This document shows positions 41,015 to 52,965 of a DNA stretch of 64,000 nucleotides, piece after piece (position 1 is the first letter of the stretch; every line of letters starts with the position of its first letter). This stretch comes from Lingula anatina (lineage: Eukaryota > Brachiopoda > Lingulata > Lingulida > Lingulidae). The stretch lies in NCBI RefSeq assembly GCF_001039355.2, contig NW_019776054.1, positions 38,792 to 102,791 on the forward strand, given 5' to 3'. The translations under genes were made by a program, and so were the position numbers. Under the pieces are notes generated by a model. The model saw only the letters and a program-made list of their open reading frames with translations. It did no database searches and had not been told where the DNA came from.

Positions 41015-42198
41015 TGAAAATCTTCCTAGATGGTAGGTCTTAATTATAGATGTTAACGGTGAATGGTGCAATGTTTAACAACCAAAGGTCGTAGTGTCAC
41101 AGTTTATCCATAAGCGGCTTTGCTTTACATGATAAACCTGTCTACGATGTAATAACAGTGACATGTTCTGGTCAGAGCAAGATACATATATTAGTGGGCA
41201 AACATGTTTCAGCGAAAAAAAACTTAACATGTAGACTAGGAACACTTCTAACAAAATTTCTTTGCTATTTTTCTTTGTGGGCTGTTGGGTAATACAAAGG
41301 TTTGCGCAAATACGTGTACTTCTATCAATTTTTTTAATATCGAGCAGATATATGCCGGTATATCAACGTATATTTACTGATTATATCAGAGTCATTTTGT
41401 TTTTAGAACTTGATGTATGAACCGAAGAAACGTGTCATATTGTCATAAACATGTTTTGTGAATGATGTCTGAAACTGGCGTGCTTTTGTAGTCAGCTAGG
41501 GACTAAATGATAGTTATACTTTCAGCAAAGCACTTCGCAACATATGGACATTTTCACAGAGTCTGTTTAGACATGAGCCATTTTGGACCGCAATCGAGCT
41601 AACTGGCGGCATCAGGTCAACTGCCAGATTGTCTGGGTATTGAACATGTTATTTGGATTTTCAACAATTTGCGATGAGTTTGTCAAAATGTTATATATGT
41701 TATGTTATGTTACAAGTTGGTTTTTAGATAGGTTTTGGTTATCATCTTTGGTGTCTAGCTAGAACTATGCTCAGTGCTGCTTATATTAAAAATGCTTCCG
41801 ATAAATATGAAAGTAAGGAGAATTCTATAACACATCAACAACATTTAAAATCGAAAGCGTGTGCGTGGAACTAGAACTGGTGCAGTCTAAAAACACAGAT
41901 CACGCGTGAGTGCACCACGCCAAGAGATTAATTATTTTTTTATTGATGGAACATTTAAACTGTTATACCTTTAGTGTCGTTAAAATGACCTGAATTAAGT
42001 AACATTGTTTTATTATAAGAGGTATCGTTATCTATGTAGTAATTTGTCTCTGACCCTTTTCCATAGTTATCTATGGGGTAACATGTCCCTGACCTACTTC
42101 ACTGGGTTTCTCAAAGCACTTTCCAGTCTTCCGTCCATCCTGCGCTGTACAACACGTTAGCTAAGTCGTGTCCAGTTTGTTGTGTCAACTTACTGACC
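41015..42198. other. Interval upstream of lectin A and the MDR remnant
   Basis: Shared upstream region of two divergently oriented genes. A TATA-like tataatta lies just 5' of lectin A (minus, about 41040-41047). An imperfect 40-bp direct repeat (gttatctatg...tctgacc) lies at about 42028-42100 before the MDR exon. Nothing coding. Confidence 0.4.
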
Positions 42199-42634
42199 AT
42201 GACGGAAGAACCAATCCCACGTCAGATGAAGGCGTTATTAAAGCGAGAACCAGTGCCTTCTTTTACTTTAGAAACAATCGATGTCCCGGTTGATCTGATA
42301 GGTGAGTGTATAGCAAAGGATTCAATGTGGTTAGTTCAATACTAGTGCGGCCACACGGAGTATTAATTTACAATATTGTTGCCATTGATAAAAAGTAATC
42401 GCTTAACAAATTTACATGTTAAGTCACGCAGCCCATTTTTATGTACATACCCTGTGTTAAGCTACTGATACAGCTTAGCTCCAGTTTTAGTGGACAGCAT
42501 ATTGTATATCGCTTCAAACCAAGAAATCCTTTGTCGGCATTACCCACCAAATGCCGATGACGCAATATGAGGACGCCTTTCAGGCGCTCATGGGCGGAGA
42601 TGCGTGTAAAATTCTTATGGAACCCGGCAAATGA
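42199..42634 (+). pseudogene. Threonine-dehydrogenase-like (MDR) remnant, central exons missing
   Basis: Exon 1 (42199-42301) starts MTEEPIPRQMKALLKREPVP and ends with DVPVDLI before a GTGAGT donor; MKAL...DVPV is the N-terminus of zinc-type medium-chain dehydrogenases such as L-threonine 3-dehydrogenase. Only 190-250 bp further on, an open segment (42491-42634, after TTTTAG) ends with THQMPMTQYEDAFQALMGGD, then ACKILMEPGK and stop, which fits the C-terminus of the same family. The catalytic and NAD-binding core (roughly 270 residues) is absent, and joining the two exons directly changes frame. I take this as an internally deleted pseudogene, or a misassembled gene. Confidence 0.6.
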
Positions 42635-44100
42635 TGAAAAAAAGACAATTACAAAATACATGTACATGTACGAAGCACACCATATCGCTTCTTTGGTCTA
42701 GATTTTGAAAATTGAATGTTGGACCGATGGAATCCAATGACAAACGCAGGTTTTCAAGGAAATAGAAAGTACCTTATGCCATGAAAGTGTTTCCACCATA
42801 TAGGCAAAGGTATACCGGATGAATGTAGCATTATTTTACGAGAAAATTCCACACGATACGGGATATGATGATTACATATAAATATTACGTATAAATATAC
42901 AACAGTTTCTCTTCACTTTACCTCTTTTTCTAGCTTTGTTGTTTCCTTTCCTATTTTTGTTTTTCTTTTTGCGTGCATTTACGGCGCTTAGCAAGCAGCA
43001 GCACAGAACCTAGGTCAAAAAGGCATTGCCTGATTAAGACTTACTTGTGATGAATACACGGACAATTAATTTATATGCAGTATTTTACAATCCTCTTTTG
43101 ATGGATACAAACGGTTTAATTTTCTAAGTAACAGAAGTTTCTGTTATAAGTTTTGTTCTTGTTATACTTTTTCTATTAATTCTAATGTAATTTTCATAAT
43201 TAATTTTAGAAGTGAAAAAAAATCATATGGTATAGTTAAATAAATAGGCAGACAAAAAGGGATTTTCTGCTGTTTTGATGGAGCAGCAATTCTAGCTTTA
43301 GTACAAGTAACAAAAAAGTCTTACCAGTACAAGACAGACTTTCCACGCTTGATATCGCATTGTTCACCTATTTGTTTAAGTTCCTTGTAAGTGTGAATGA
43401 GAATGTCTTAAAAGACGCGAGGTATAAATATGACCCTTGACCCGCATAATAGCTCACTTAATGCGCATGCTTTGTAGCATAATTTGCCATGAATGAAGTG
43501 AAATGTGTGAAATACGTGAGTGAAACAGAACCCACATGATGATTTATTGAGAGCGTTAATTGTCAATAAATATGGTTAATAATTTAAAATATTGTTGATA
43601 ATTTAAAATATTGGGGAATGAGCAAACGAAATCTGAAGCGGTATATCGCAATTAATAGTAGGCCTACTGAGTGGGCTGTCTGATCTACCTTTCGCTTTAA
43701 ACCTATCTTATTACATAGACTTTAAAGTTAAAATATGTTAAAAAGTTATTTATAAAAAAACAAATTATGCGTTAGTATGATTAGACTCAGAAGTGTTTAA
43801 AATTAGCTCCGACGGACAAGATCATGTTGGTGCTTGAGACTATGTGCGAATTCCAGACACTGACCAGACACTGACACTGACCATATTGACCAGTTCATGG
43901 CCACTTTTTTCTTCACCGATTTAAAATGAAAGAAAAATGGGTACTAATTTATTACAAAAATAATAGAGAAACGTGCACTTAGAGATAGGCAGAGTCCATC
44001 TAAAATAAACACACGACACACTAAGGACAAAGTCAATCCCGTAAGTGTAGGTGTGATATTTATGTAGGAGTGCAGAATGAAGTCCTGTGTTAGGGCGTTG

Positions 44101-44131
44101 TGACGTCATGCTATTACCCTGTGTGACGTCA
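44101..44131. promoter_or_regulatory. Two perfect CRE (CREB/ATF) palindromes
   Basis: TGACGTCA occurs at 44101-44108 and again at 44124-44131, a 23-bp spacing. A TATA-like stretch (caatataaat) follows at about 44183-44192. They could serve an unseen plus-strand promoter or act as an enhancer for lectin B. Confidence 0.45.
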
Positions 44132-44315
44132 TAGCACTTGGCACATCGGACAGAGCGTATCTAATTATTCATGTTATTTGTACAATATAAATATGGGGGA
44201 TGCCGTTCACAAGACCGTGTATCAGTTATATTTGGATTGGGGCAAAAAGTCATACCGTACAGGTATTACTTCGAACGCTTTTTGTTACTAACTTTTTGTA
44301 TGCATGCGTGCGTGG

Positions 44316-44375
<60 letters not shown>
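44316..44375. repeat. Compound (GT)n(GA)n microsatellite
   Basis: About 30 bases of GT pass directly into about 29 bases of GA. The same compound structure occurs at 50141-50196 and, inverted, at 61153-61202. Confidence 0.9.
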
Positions 44376-44380
<5 letters not shown>

Positions 44381-44427
44381 TAAAATAGACAAAATATGAA
44401 GATATATCTGCTGCATGGTGTACTGAC

Positions 44428-44964
44428 CTTTTGGTCGTCGTTTACATATATACGGTATATTCCAATCACACGACATATCATTCATATCTCCATTACTTAT
44501 GGCCACAGCACAGTCCTCGTTGCCGCCCCAATTGTTAGGTTCTCTGGGTGCCCAATGCCTGGAAAAAATACAAATTTGATGAAAAAACAGAGTACAGGAA
44601 CCTAACACTAGGCTATTTCGCTGTCGCTTTCTCCACTTCCTAGCCCCCCCCTCCAAAAAAAAAAAAAAAATCTAAAGCAACACGACTATATGCATGTGAC
44701 TAAGTACATGAACCTTAGTTTATATTGTATGAAGGACAGCTTAAGGAAACATGATAACAGCTTAATCGCTTTTAGTCAGCGGTATTACTTTTCTATCTAA
44801 GCCAGGCTCTGTGACTGATATGAACTCATTTACGGAACTTACACCAGTGTCGCGTTATACTCCGTGTGGTCAGTCCATACATAGCGCCCATCTTCATAAC
44901 GGTCATTTAGCCCTGACCAGTAAAAATTGACCACCATGTTCTTGAGGACCCAGTCCTAGTAGGA

Positions 44965-45015
<51 letters not shown>

Positions 45016-45981
45016 CGATGACTGTTTGTGAAGCTAGGGTGTCAAACCTGACACGCGGACGCCAGTGTTGGTCTTATTATATTGTCATTTAAATGCTAGA
45101 TAGCCCGTTTACTGTTTTACTGGCTCGTTTTAGTATGGTGTAACTGTTGACTAGCCTCAGTTTAGGCATGGTGTACAGGTTTATCCCAGATTATGCCCTG
45201 GCTAAATCTGAAGGCCACAATTCCACAGATTCCACTCTTGCAATTGCTGTGTCGTTTATATATTCCTTCACTTTTATAGGGTGTCATTTCCAGAGCTGAA
45301 AGGCCTGAGGTTTCAGTCGTCGGAACGAGTCGCCAGTCGTAAAGAGATCGTTTCTCATTATCTCGAATAGAATGAGTCAAAGTTTTGTTCCTTGCGGTAC
45401 TTGCTTTGCTTGTGGGATGACCATTTTTACACCTTCTTTTCGACTCTTTTGAAACTTGGTCTAAAGATTTGTGGTGCAACTGGACACTTCTGTGTACTTT
45501 ATATAAGTGGTCTACTGGTATTTAGTAAAAGACCTTAGTGTAATCGACTAATAGCACTTTGTCCCAGACTGGGTGTCTCCTTTGGTGTCGATGATATATG
45601 GGATGATATCAATATGGAATGATGTTTATTTTGAGTTGATGTCTATCAAATGACGGGAAGTCAAGAAGATGATGAAGTGATTGCTTTTTTGCGAGTAATT
45701 AACTTATCGAAGATTAAGATAATTAGTAGCACTATATTATTAGAAATATATAACAATAAAATGGGAAATATGAGATTGTGAATGGTTTACATAATGAAAT
45801 ATACTGGTAACATGAACCGTTTTAGATCAGGAGACTACAGACTACACTGATGTTCTATATATACCTAGACCAAATTAGATTTTGCAATTTTACTCCAACT
45901 AAAAATGTAATCAATATGGTAATTCGACTGATTGACAACAGCATAGAAAAAGTGTAGTATAAATAAAAAGATAAGTGTGTT

Positions 45982-46019
<38 letters not shown>

Positions 46020-46326
46020 ACAGAAGTGCTAAACTGCTATTATATGGAGTAATGAACACGGTTGGTGGGCGTAATTTGACTATAATATGTTTTAAATTCT
46101 TATCAACAGTTTAATCGGATTAATCCTCCTTGATTGATTTTTGAGTGCTGAATTGCCTCACTGTTGCCATTAGAAAGCAATATTAGCACTGTTAATGGTT
46201 TTATAAGTGAAAGCACATGCGGGCCTTTTGTGCGTTTGAGAATTTCTGATTCAGATATATTAACATTTTATCTCAACATTTTACACATCGCTGCGACAAA
46301 TGTGGATCGTGGTCTTAAAGACTGCT

Positions 46327-46371
<45 letters not shown>

Positions 46372-47902
46372 TCTTTCTGCCATTTTTCAGTCAGATGCTC
46401 TTAATATGCATGTAGAACGCATGGCACACAATTGAGCTTTCATAAACATTATTGCAATATCACCTATAGCGATATAACGTGTTGAATACCCAACATGGTA
46501 ATCATATCAGCTGAAACGACGACCCTTTTGCTTTCAGTGTTGAATTTTACTCACCTTTTCACCCTGATTCTCATAAGACAGCAGGTCTCCTCTCTCTAGT
46601 CTACAGTTGGCCAGGGCAACTTCCCATGAACATTTTCGAAAGTGGTTGAACTGATAGCAGCGTGCGTTTCTATAGTTATATATCCACCCTTCTGGACATT
46701 CTATAATAATAAACCAAACAAAACAATATTGTATAAAGATATATGGGTATATAAATTTTAAAAAAGAATTCAAATATTCTGAAAAGAATGGTCTCACGCC
46801 TGCAAGCTAACTTTACTCATGGAGCAGAGTGAGACTGTAAGCTTAAAGATAAGACAGGCTATGTCGATAAAAGTTTGTTTTTTTGTCATCATAAGATTAA
46901 AATATTCATTGAAGCGAACTCCCAACAAGGACATAATGCGACGGCGTTCGGATGTTATTGATTGTTTTAATCGGCCTTAGCCTATGAAATATGTGCTAAA
47001 TTGCACATAAAGTAATGAGAAATATATAATAACTATGACAATTCAACGACTTACATCGTATATTATTCCAATTATATATCAAATACAGTAATACAGGCGC
47101 TAAGAGTACATCACAATCATATCATAACAATTATGAATAAGGGCGCAATCGTATATTGACTTATAATGAGAATGTCGATCTAAATTCCATATTCCATTCA
47201 TATATGATTTATACTGATGATAAATTAAGCGGCAGTAAAGTGATGCTTTATACATTAGATCGTGTCATCATGGCCTCCATTGCGTAGAACTGTAATTAAG
47301 TTATTCATTGAATATTCCAACAGCTGTTTAGACTAGGCCATTGAGGTGTGAGAAATCAGAGCAGCTTAAACGGAAATCTGGGCTTAAGATTTAGCCCAGT
47401 ATTTTAGTCCTCTTCATTAAAAAAGTACAGTGGTCTACGGAATTAAAGTAGGTCTAAAAAGGTAGTCATGTTAACTGTTTCATAACGAGTGCAATATTTC
47501 GATTTTTTTAGACTACTATTGATCTATCATAGGTAAAAATAGACTAAATATCTGGTCTAAAAGATTAGACCAGTTTTGGTCTGACGCTGTTTAGTGAACA
47601 GGACCCAGCTAATACGAGATCTGCCAAATACATCCAATCGTTATCTATCCATAATAAGCCCGGCATATCTGTGCCTATCTAATATGTTACCGTAGCTGAC
47701 ATGAAACAGACGTGGCATTTACCTAGAATGTCAAATATATTTTTCTGGTTGGGCCAACCCCAAGGAAAGTGTCCACAGATCCGGCTGTACAAATTAATAT
47801 TTTCCCTACATCTCGTAGCACCCACAACCTACCTGAGAACCCCAGCGAAAGTTCCGTGCATATTGCAAGAATGACGGCAATTCTTGCCGAAATTTCCGTC
47901 AT
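44428..47902 (-). CDS. Secreted C-type lectin B (3' end not located)
   Basis: Paralogue of lectin A. Exons (minus): 47833-47902 (signal peptide, MTEISARIAVILAICTE), 46555-46700, 44843-44955, 44428-44558. Phases 1,0,2,1 equal those of lectin A, and the third exon is the same length (113 nt). An ATG one codon upstream (47905) is also possible. CTLD landmarks: CPEGW hairpin, NCRLERGDLLSYE, WSGLND, EPN motif (HWAPREPNNWGGNEDC), MND in place of WND, MSCDW and YICK. It is probably secreted and Ca-dependent, with mannose-type specificity from EPN. The last located exon ends KRRPK at a GTCAGT donor in phase 1; as in lectin A, a tiny terminal exon probably follows but I could not place it. Confidence 0.82.
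44968..45013. repeat. TAA microsatellite
   Basis: About 15 taa units immediately 5' of lectin B exon 3, in its intron. Confidence 0.9.
45983..46013. repeat. GA microsatellite
   Basis: About 15 ga units in a lectin B intron. Confidence 0.9.
46329..46370. repeat. TTA microsatellite
   Basis: 14 tta units in a lectin B intron. Confidence 0.9.
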
Positions 47903-47905
47903 CAT

Positions 47906-48321
47906 CTCTGCCGCTTTTCTGACCTATTGTGTTCTGTTGATATTTGCAAAAGCAAAAAACATTATAATAGTTAATAGTTGTGGTTTAAACAGTCGAATGG
48001 CAGCCTCGTTAACCTCTGTTTATGACTGTCCCTTATCCACCCGTGTCACTGATGCAGTCTTGATGTTTTTTAATATGAGTGTATCAGTCATTTAATTTCT
48101 CAAAATACTGGTGCAGTTATAAAGGGCTTAAGGGGAATAAAAGTTTTGCGCATTAGTTATTCCCTGGGATATATAAGGTGTTGAAGCAATTTTGATAAAT
48201 CATTGTTAATTATTATAATCCAATCATTAATAAAGCGGGGGGAGTGTTGTTCATGGATATTTTTGTCCCATTTAATGATCGGAGATGTGTGTGCGTTCAC
48301 CTAGTCTGTTTTCTCTCTCCC

Positions 48322-48357
<36 letters not shown>

Positions 48358-49865
48358 GCGTTCTGCCATTTAAGCATGCTTCTAGAAACTGATCGACTGT
48401 TATTGTATTTCAGGCCAAGGAATTCGGTGTCATTCTGTTTTACTTTAAACCTAAACTGCTTAAAACTGCCAGAAACAATATGGGAATAATCCCTATTACC
48501 GAAGGGCTCATATCCTTTTCAAACGCAATTTAGTTTTAGCGATTCAGTTATTATAAAAACGATGTTTCAGTTATTGTAATATGAAGGTATATCACACTCT
48601 ATATAATGAGAACAATTAAGAGGAAACATAAATGCTGGTACAAGAGCAGTATCATTTCGTGCACACCGCCTGTGTAACATGTTATTAAAGTAATTCACAG
48701 ACCTACCGGTATATTTTCAATATTGTCTCGATGGGGAAAATTGGATATGTTTCAAATATTTAACTAAATGGAATTTATACGTAAATCGAAACAAAGGTGA
48801 AAGAAACATTCATGTTCACTCGACCTCAGCAATGTGCCCTAAATAATTAAGCTCGACAGTTTTAAAATTTCGAGAACACAAAATGCACAAATTATGCTAA
48901 TATAAATATGATGCATCTGAGAAGAGATTCGTCTTCCTAATAAGAAGAAAGAAGAAAAACGGAGGGAAAATAGTAGTTACATAAAAAGACATAATTGAAT
49001 GATAGAGAAAGGGAAGAGAGAAAGAAAGAAAGAAGGAAGACAATGTTCAGTCCCATGTTAGACTAACTGAAACACTTATTTGTATAGACATTTTATTCCC
49101 GTTCTCTGTTAAGTTCAAAGCAGTGCTGTAAGTTCAAATACCGCCAACTCGCTATTTGGCCATTTATTCAATACAGTAGTTTTTCTCGTGTCAGGACCAA
49201 ATTCGGATATGCTATTACTGCCAGACATGCTGTATGCGATGATACCACGAAACGAAAAACAACATTATCGTTATTATCAACGTTTGATATCTATAGCAGA
49301 ATGAAAACAGTTTGTTGATAGAAATGATAAGCAAAGTATCATAGGTATACACGAGTACATGTACATATATTAATAAACATTTTTGTAGATACTGTAGCTA
49401 TTGCAAGAGATGCGGCAGACACATTTTATAAACATTTATTAATAAAAGAAAAGTTGTATGGTAAAAGGCAGTTTATACTACGCAGTAATTTTTTGTCCTT
49501 CAGATATGTATAAATTACATTTTCATGTGCGAGAAAGAAATACATCATTCCTGTAATACAACATTACATTCTCTATGAAGACTGTTGTTGTGGATACACC
49601 ATCTACAGTAAAACGAGTTTATTTTCTAAACGGCAGAAAAAACAATATTCCATTGGATTAGTCATCCTAATCTTATATTTTCCCACTGGACACATCTCCA
49701 AATAAGCAAATGGCAAAATTTGGAAACGAGACATTTCTACAGTTTTCCAAAAAATGGTCATTGTCACATCAATTTTTTCATCTTGTTTTTGTCCATCATT
49801 GTGAGCAAATGTTTTTTATTGACTTCGTGTATGAAATAAATTACAAAAAGTTTTTTCTGGACATC
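47906..49865. other. Interval between lectin B and the Cys-rich gene
   Basis: No gene. A CA microsatellite lies at 48325-48355. AATAAA on the minus strand at 49815-49820 probably ends the Cys-rich gene's mRNA. Confidence 0.45.
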
Positions 49866-50139
49866 CTATTCTTCCTCATTGACTACACACAATATAGGCG
49901 GAGAGTATCGGCGGCATCGGCTGGGGATGTACCATGGCTCGGGAAGACGGACTTGGGGCGGATAACAGCGGGTGCCGGGAGGACAGTTCGACTTCACCTG
50001 GCGAGATAACGATGAAATGTTGAGAAAATGATTTAAAAAGTCACGGTAGGATTAGGTCAGTCAAGGTCAGAATGTTAAAAGCATGGTAAAAGCAATAATG
50101 TGTTTGTGTGTTTGTGTACATGCGAGCGCGTGTGTCTGG

Positions 50140-50195
<56 letters not shown>

Positions 50196-52751
50196 GCTTT
50201 CGCTCACAGTGCAGCATTGTATTGGGTGTGGCATACCTACACTTGAAGCAGTGTGTTAGTTGAGATAATTCAGATGTCACATTGGACACGACATAGCAGT
50301 GTTAATGACCAACACGCTCTTTAGAAACGACTGTTTTATCAATTCTAATCTGGAATGTAACGTTATCTCACACATGTCACGCAGTGTTAATTTCTGAATA
50401 ACTTCCCATATAATTTGATCATAATTACTTGACGCTACATGATCTTAAGTGAGACACACACCTCAGCACAAGAGACATACGGCTGCTCTGGGATGGGCGG
50501 GCAAGGCTCGTACCCCGGGGAGCCGCTCCTGAACGCAGACTGAACGTGCCAGTTGCGACCAAACGGCCGATACACGTTGATCCCAGCCGTGAACTCCTGA
50601 AAAAAAAGGATGCACGCTAAAATTGTACATGTAGAAGCATCTATGTAGTGGTAAAATACGGCTTTCATTGTTTCTAGCCCTAATTTTCGGAGCTGACGTC
50701 AGTCATGTGATTAGGACAAGACGTTAATTATCGGATTTAAACAAACCCTAATATCATAAATGAAAATTATCAAACACAAGCCGAAATATTTTTCGTACTG
50801 TTAGCTTTCGGCCAACCTGGGCGAAGGCCTTCATCAAACTGATGTGAGTAGATGTTGATATTCACTGACCGCTAGGTGGTCAGGTAGATCGACCCCGTCC
50901 CTAATCTAATATCGTACATGTACAATTTAAAAAAATATGAGTTGCAATGAATATATATCATTAGTTCACCAAAAATAATTCCATTCACACTTGTTGCCTG
51001 TTCGATTAGTTGGGTTAAATAGGGTCGCGCCAGGCTGGGTGGCCCTATTCCACATGTGAACGCGCCATGTATCGCCAAGGGCAAGTATCTTCCATGCATC
51101 GCATTACGAATTCTCTGTTGGATAAGATTGAATAAGATATTGGGTACGAAGGCGTAGGGGAAATCAAATCATTTGTATGATCACACTGCACATTCGAGTG
51201 AAAAATCCTCCAATAATTGAGTCAGTAAAGAAAATTAATGGTGTCAGGTCGAATACAAGTCTGACGCTAACAGCAATTCTTTTTCTTGTAAAAACACCAT
51301 CGGGTGTAATAAATTATGGGTATTGAGACGAATGTGTTTAAACCTAGTTAGTTTATGTATTTAACGAACAATCGTCACAATCTAGATAGAGTCAGTCGAA
51401 AAAGGTCATTTCAATAGACGCGGAAAGCTTTGCGACACACATGTACCTCGGAAACGAATTTTAATTTAAATAAAGGGAAATGCAACTAAAAATATAACAA
51501 AACCGAGGAAGGCAATGACATTACAAGCTGCAACAAGCCCCTTAATCCAATCACATATTGTGTCCCTTTTCAAAGTTATTACATTTTCTGGGTTGATAAT
51601 ACAAATCCCGTGAACGCATTCTGTCGAACAATGGTGCAATTCGCCTACAATACGAGATTATCATTTGCGTAATGAGCGGATGTTTTTGCTCTACATGATA
51701 TTCCGAACAACTCAATGTTTTCTTTTAATTTGGTCACGTTACTGGAAATAAGGTAAAGTAAAGAATTTATTCCCCTGTTATTCCCCTGTGCGATCGTTGA
51801 TACAATTGTCCAATTATCACAGAAGTGTGGTATTGGTGTGCAAGTTGTCTGTCTTGTTTTAGTGGCAATAGACAAGGCGATCTGGTGACGTAACATGTTG
51901 CACTTATTGTATTGTATTGTTGGCAATAACGATTCGAGAATGCTTTTGGCCTTTGGGATTTGCTAATTTTACACACACGTGTAATTCGCAAGTCGTAATA
52001 CTGAATTCCATACGTTTCAGGGATTTGTCTCTTACCATTAACCTGGATACCATAAATGTGCCAATTTTAAGTATTTCTGGTGTACTGTTGACATCTCTGT
52101 TATAAAAACCTTATAATGTTATAATGTTATTAGTTTCTAATAAGTCATTACGTTTCTAGTATTGTGAATACTTGGCTCAATAAAATTTTGATGAATATGT
52201 TTTCATAAACGTTTTCATAATGATTAGTTTTACTTTCGGTATTGGTTGACGACATTCTGCGTAGTAAGCTTTCTTTTTGCTAATTGATTAGGCCATTGCT
52301 CTTGTTCTGTTTAAGTAACGAATTAGTGAAATAATACGCATTAATCAAATTTGCAATGGAGTATTACCAACATGTAATCCTGTTCACCATCCCAAAACAC
52401 GTCATTTTTTTTTGCCTTCACAAATGAATGGGTACATGATATACAATTGATTGCTAACATTTATATCTATTAACGGTGAACATAAACACGAAGAACTAAA
52501 AAAATAGGATTAAAGAATCATAATTTTGCGAAAAAAGATATTTGAATGATTTACTACATACATGTAAATGCCTAACGCGCATTGTACACCTTGTTTAAAA
52601 ATTTAATTTAAAGAAAATCTCATATTGTGTGCGTCACACCAGAAAAAGCAGCAATGCTACAGATAGAGTATCTTTTTTCATACTAATCTTTTTTATATTT
52701 GTACTACAGCTGGCAATTTCGATTACTTACCCTTCAAAGCTCAATATACTA

Positions 52752-52803
<52 letters not shown>

Positions 52804-52965
52804 GTTGTTGTTGTTGTTGTTGTTGTTGTTATTGTTGTTATTGTTGTTTGTTGTTGTCGTTTAGCGCTTTTCAATAGATCTAGATCTAGATTCTCTTACC
52901 TGAAGTAGAAGCACAACTGATGCCAACAGCAATAAAGACATCACATAACGACTTGGAGAAGGCAT
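49866..52965 (-). CDS. Unrecognised secreted six-cysteine protein, 110 residues
   Basis: Three exons (minus): 52900-52965, 50462-50596, 49866-49997, all phase 0. Exon 1 (MPSPSRYVMSLLLLASVVLL) is a textbook signal peptide. Exons 2-3 encode an aromatic- and proline-rich mature chain (NVYRPFGRNWHVQSAF, EPCPPIPEQPYVSCAE, NCPPGTRCYPPQ, YIPSRCRRYSPPILC) ending NEEE. Six cysteines, an even number, suggest three disulfides. Donors are GTAAGA and GTGTGT, acceptors CAG; an AATAAA (minus, 49815-49820) lies about 46 bases after the stop. Exons 2-3 are clearly GC-richer than the introns. I do not know the family; a small extracellular or defence peptide is possible but unproven. The (GT)n(GA)n and (ATT)n(GTT)n repeats lie in its introns. 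Confidence 0.68.
50141..50196. repeat. Compound (GT)n(GA)n microsatellite
   Basis: Same architecture and orientation as 44316-44375, in the last intron of the Cys-rich gene. Confidence 0.9.
52752..52858. repeat. Compound (ATT)n(GTT)n microsatellite
   Basis: Sixteen or so att units pass into gtt units. Long Y/I/C/V homopolymer frames here are artefacts. It lies in intron 1 of the Cys-rich gene, ending about 40 bp from its donor. Confidence 0.92.

Larger units (their letters stand above)
42635..44427. other. Interval holding the missing lectin B 3' exon
   Basis: No exon could be fixed. Lectin B needs a short phase-1 terminal exon somewhere here. Two perfect CRE palindromes (44101, 44124) and a GT/GA microsatellite (44316-44375) lie at its right end. 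Confidence 0.4.

Noticed and set aside
47769-48095. Plus-strand frame opposite lectin B exon 1
   Set aside because: Antisense shadow of the signal-peptide exon; no splice support or homology.
50789-50851. Possible repeat fragment (ctttcggccaacctgggcga, then cttcatcaaactgatg)
   Set aside because: It resembles a motif seen in invertebrate retroelement tails, but I see no ends or coding part. A hammerhead ribozyme was considered and dropped because the CTGATGA core is not intact.
52629-52908. Frames rich in Tyr/Cys or Ile/Val
   Set aside because: They are translations of the (ATT)n(GTT)n microsatellite.
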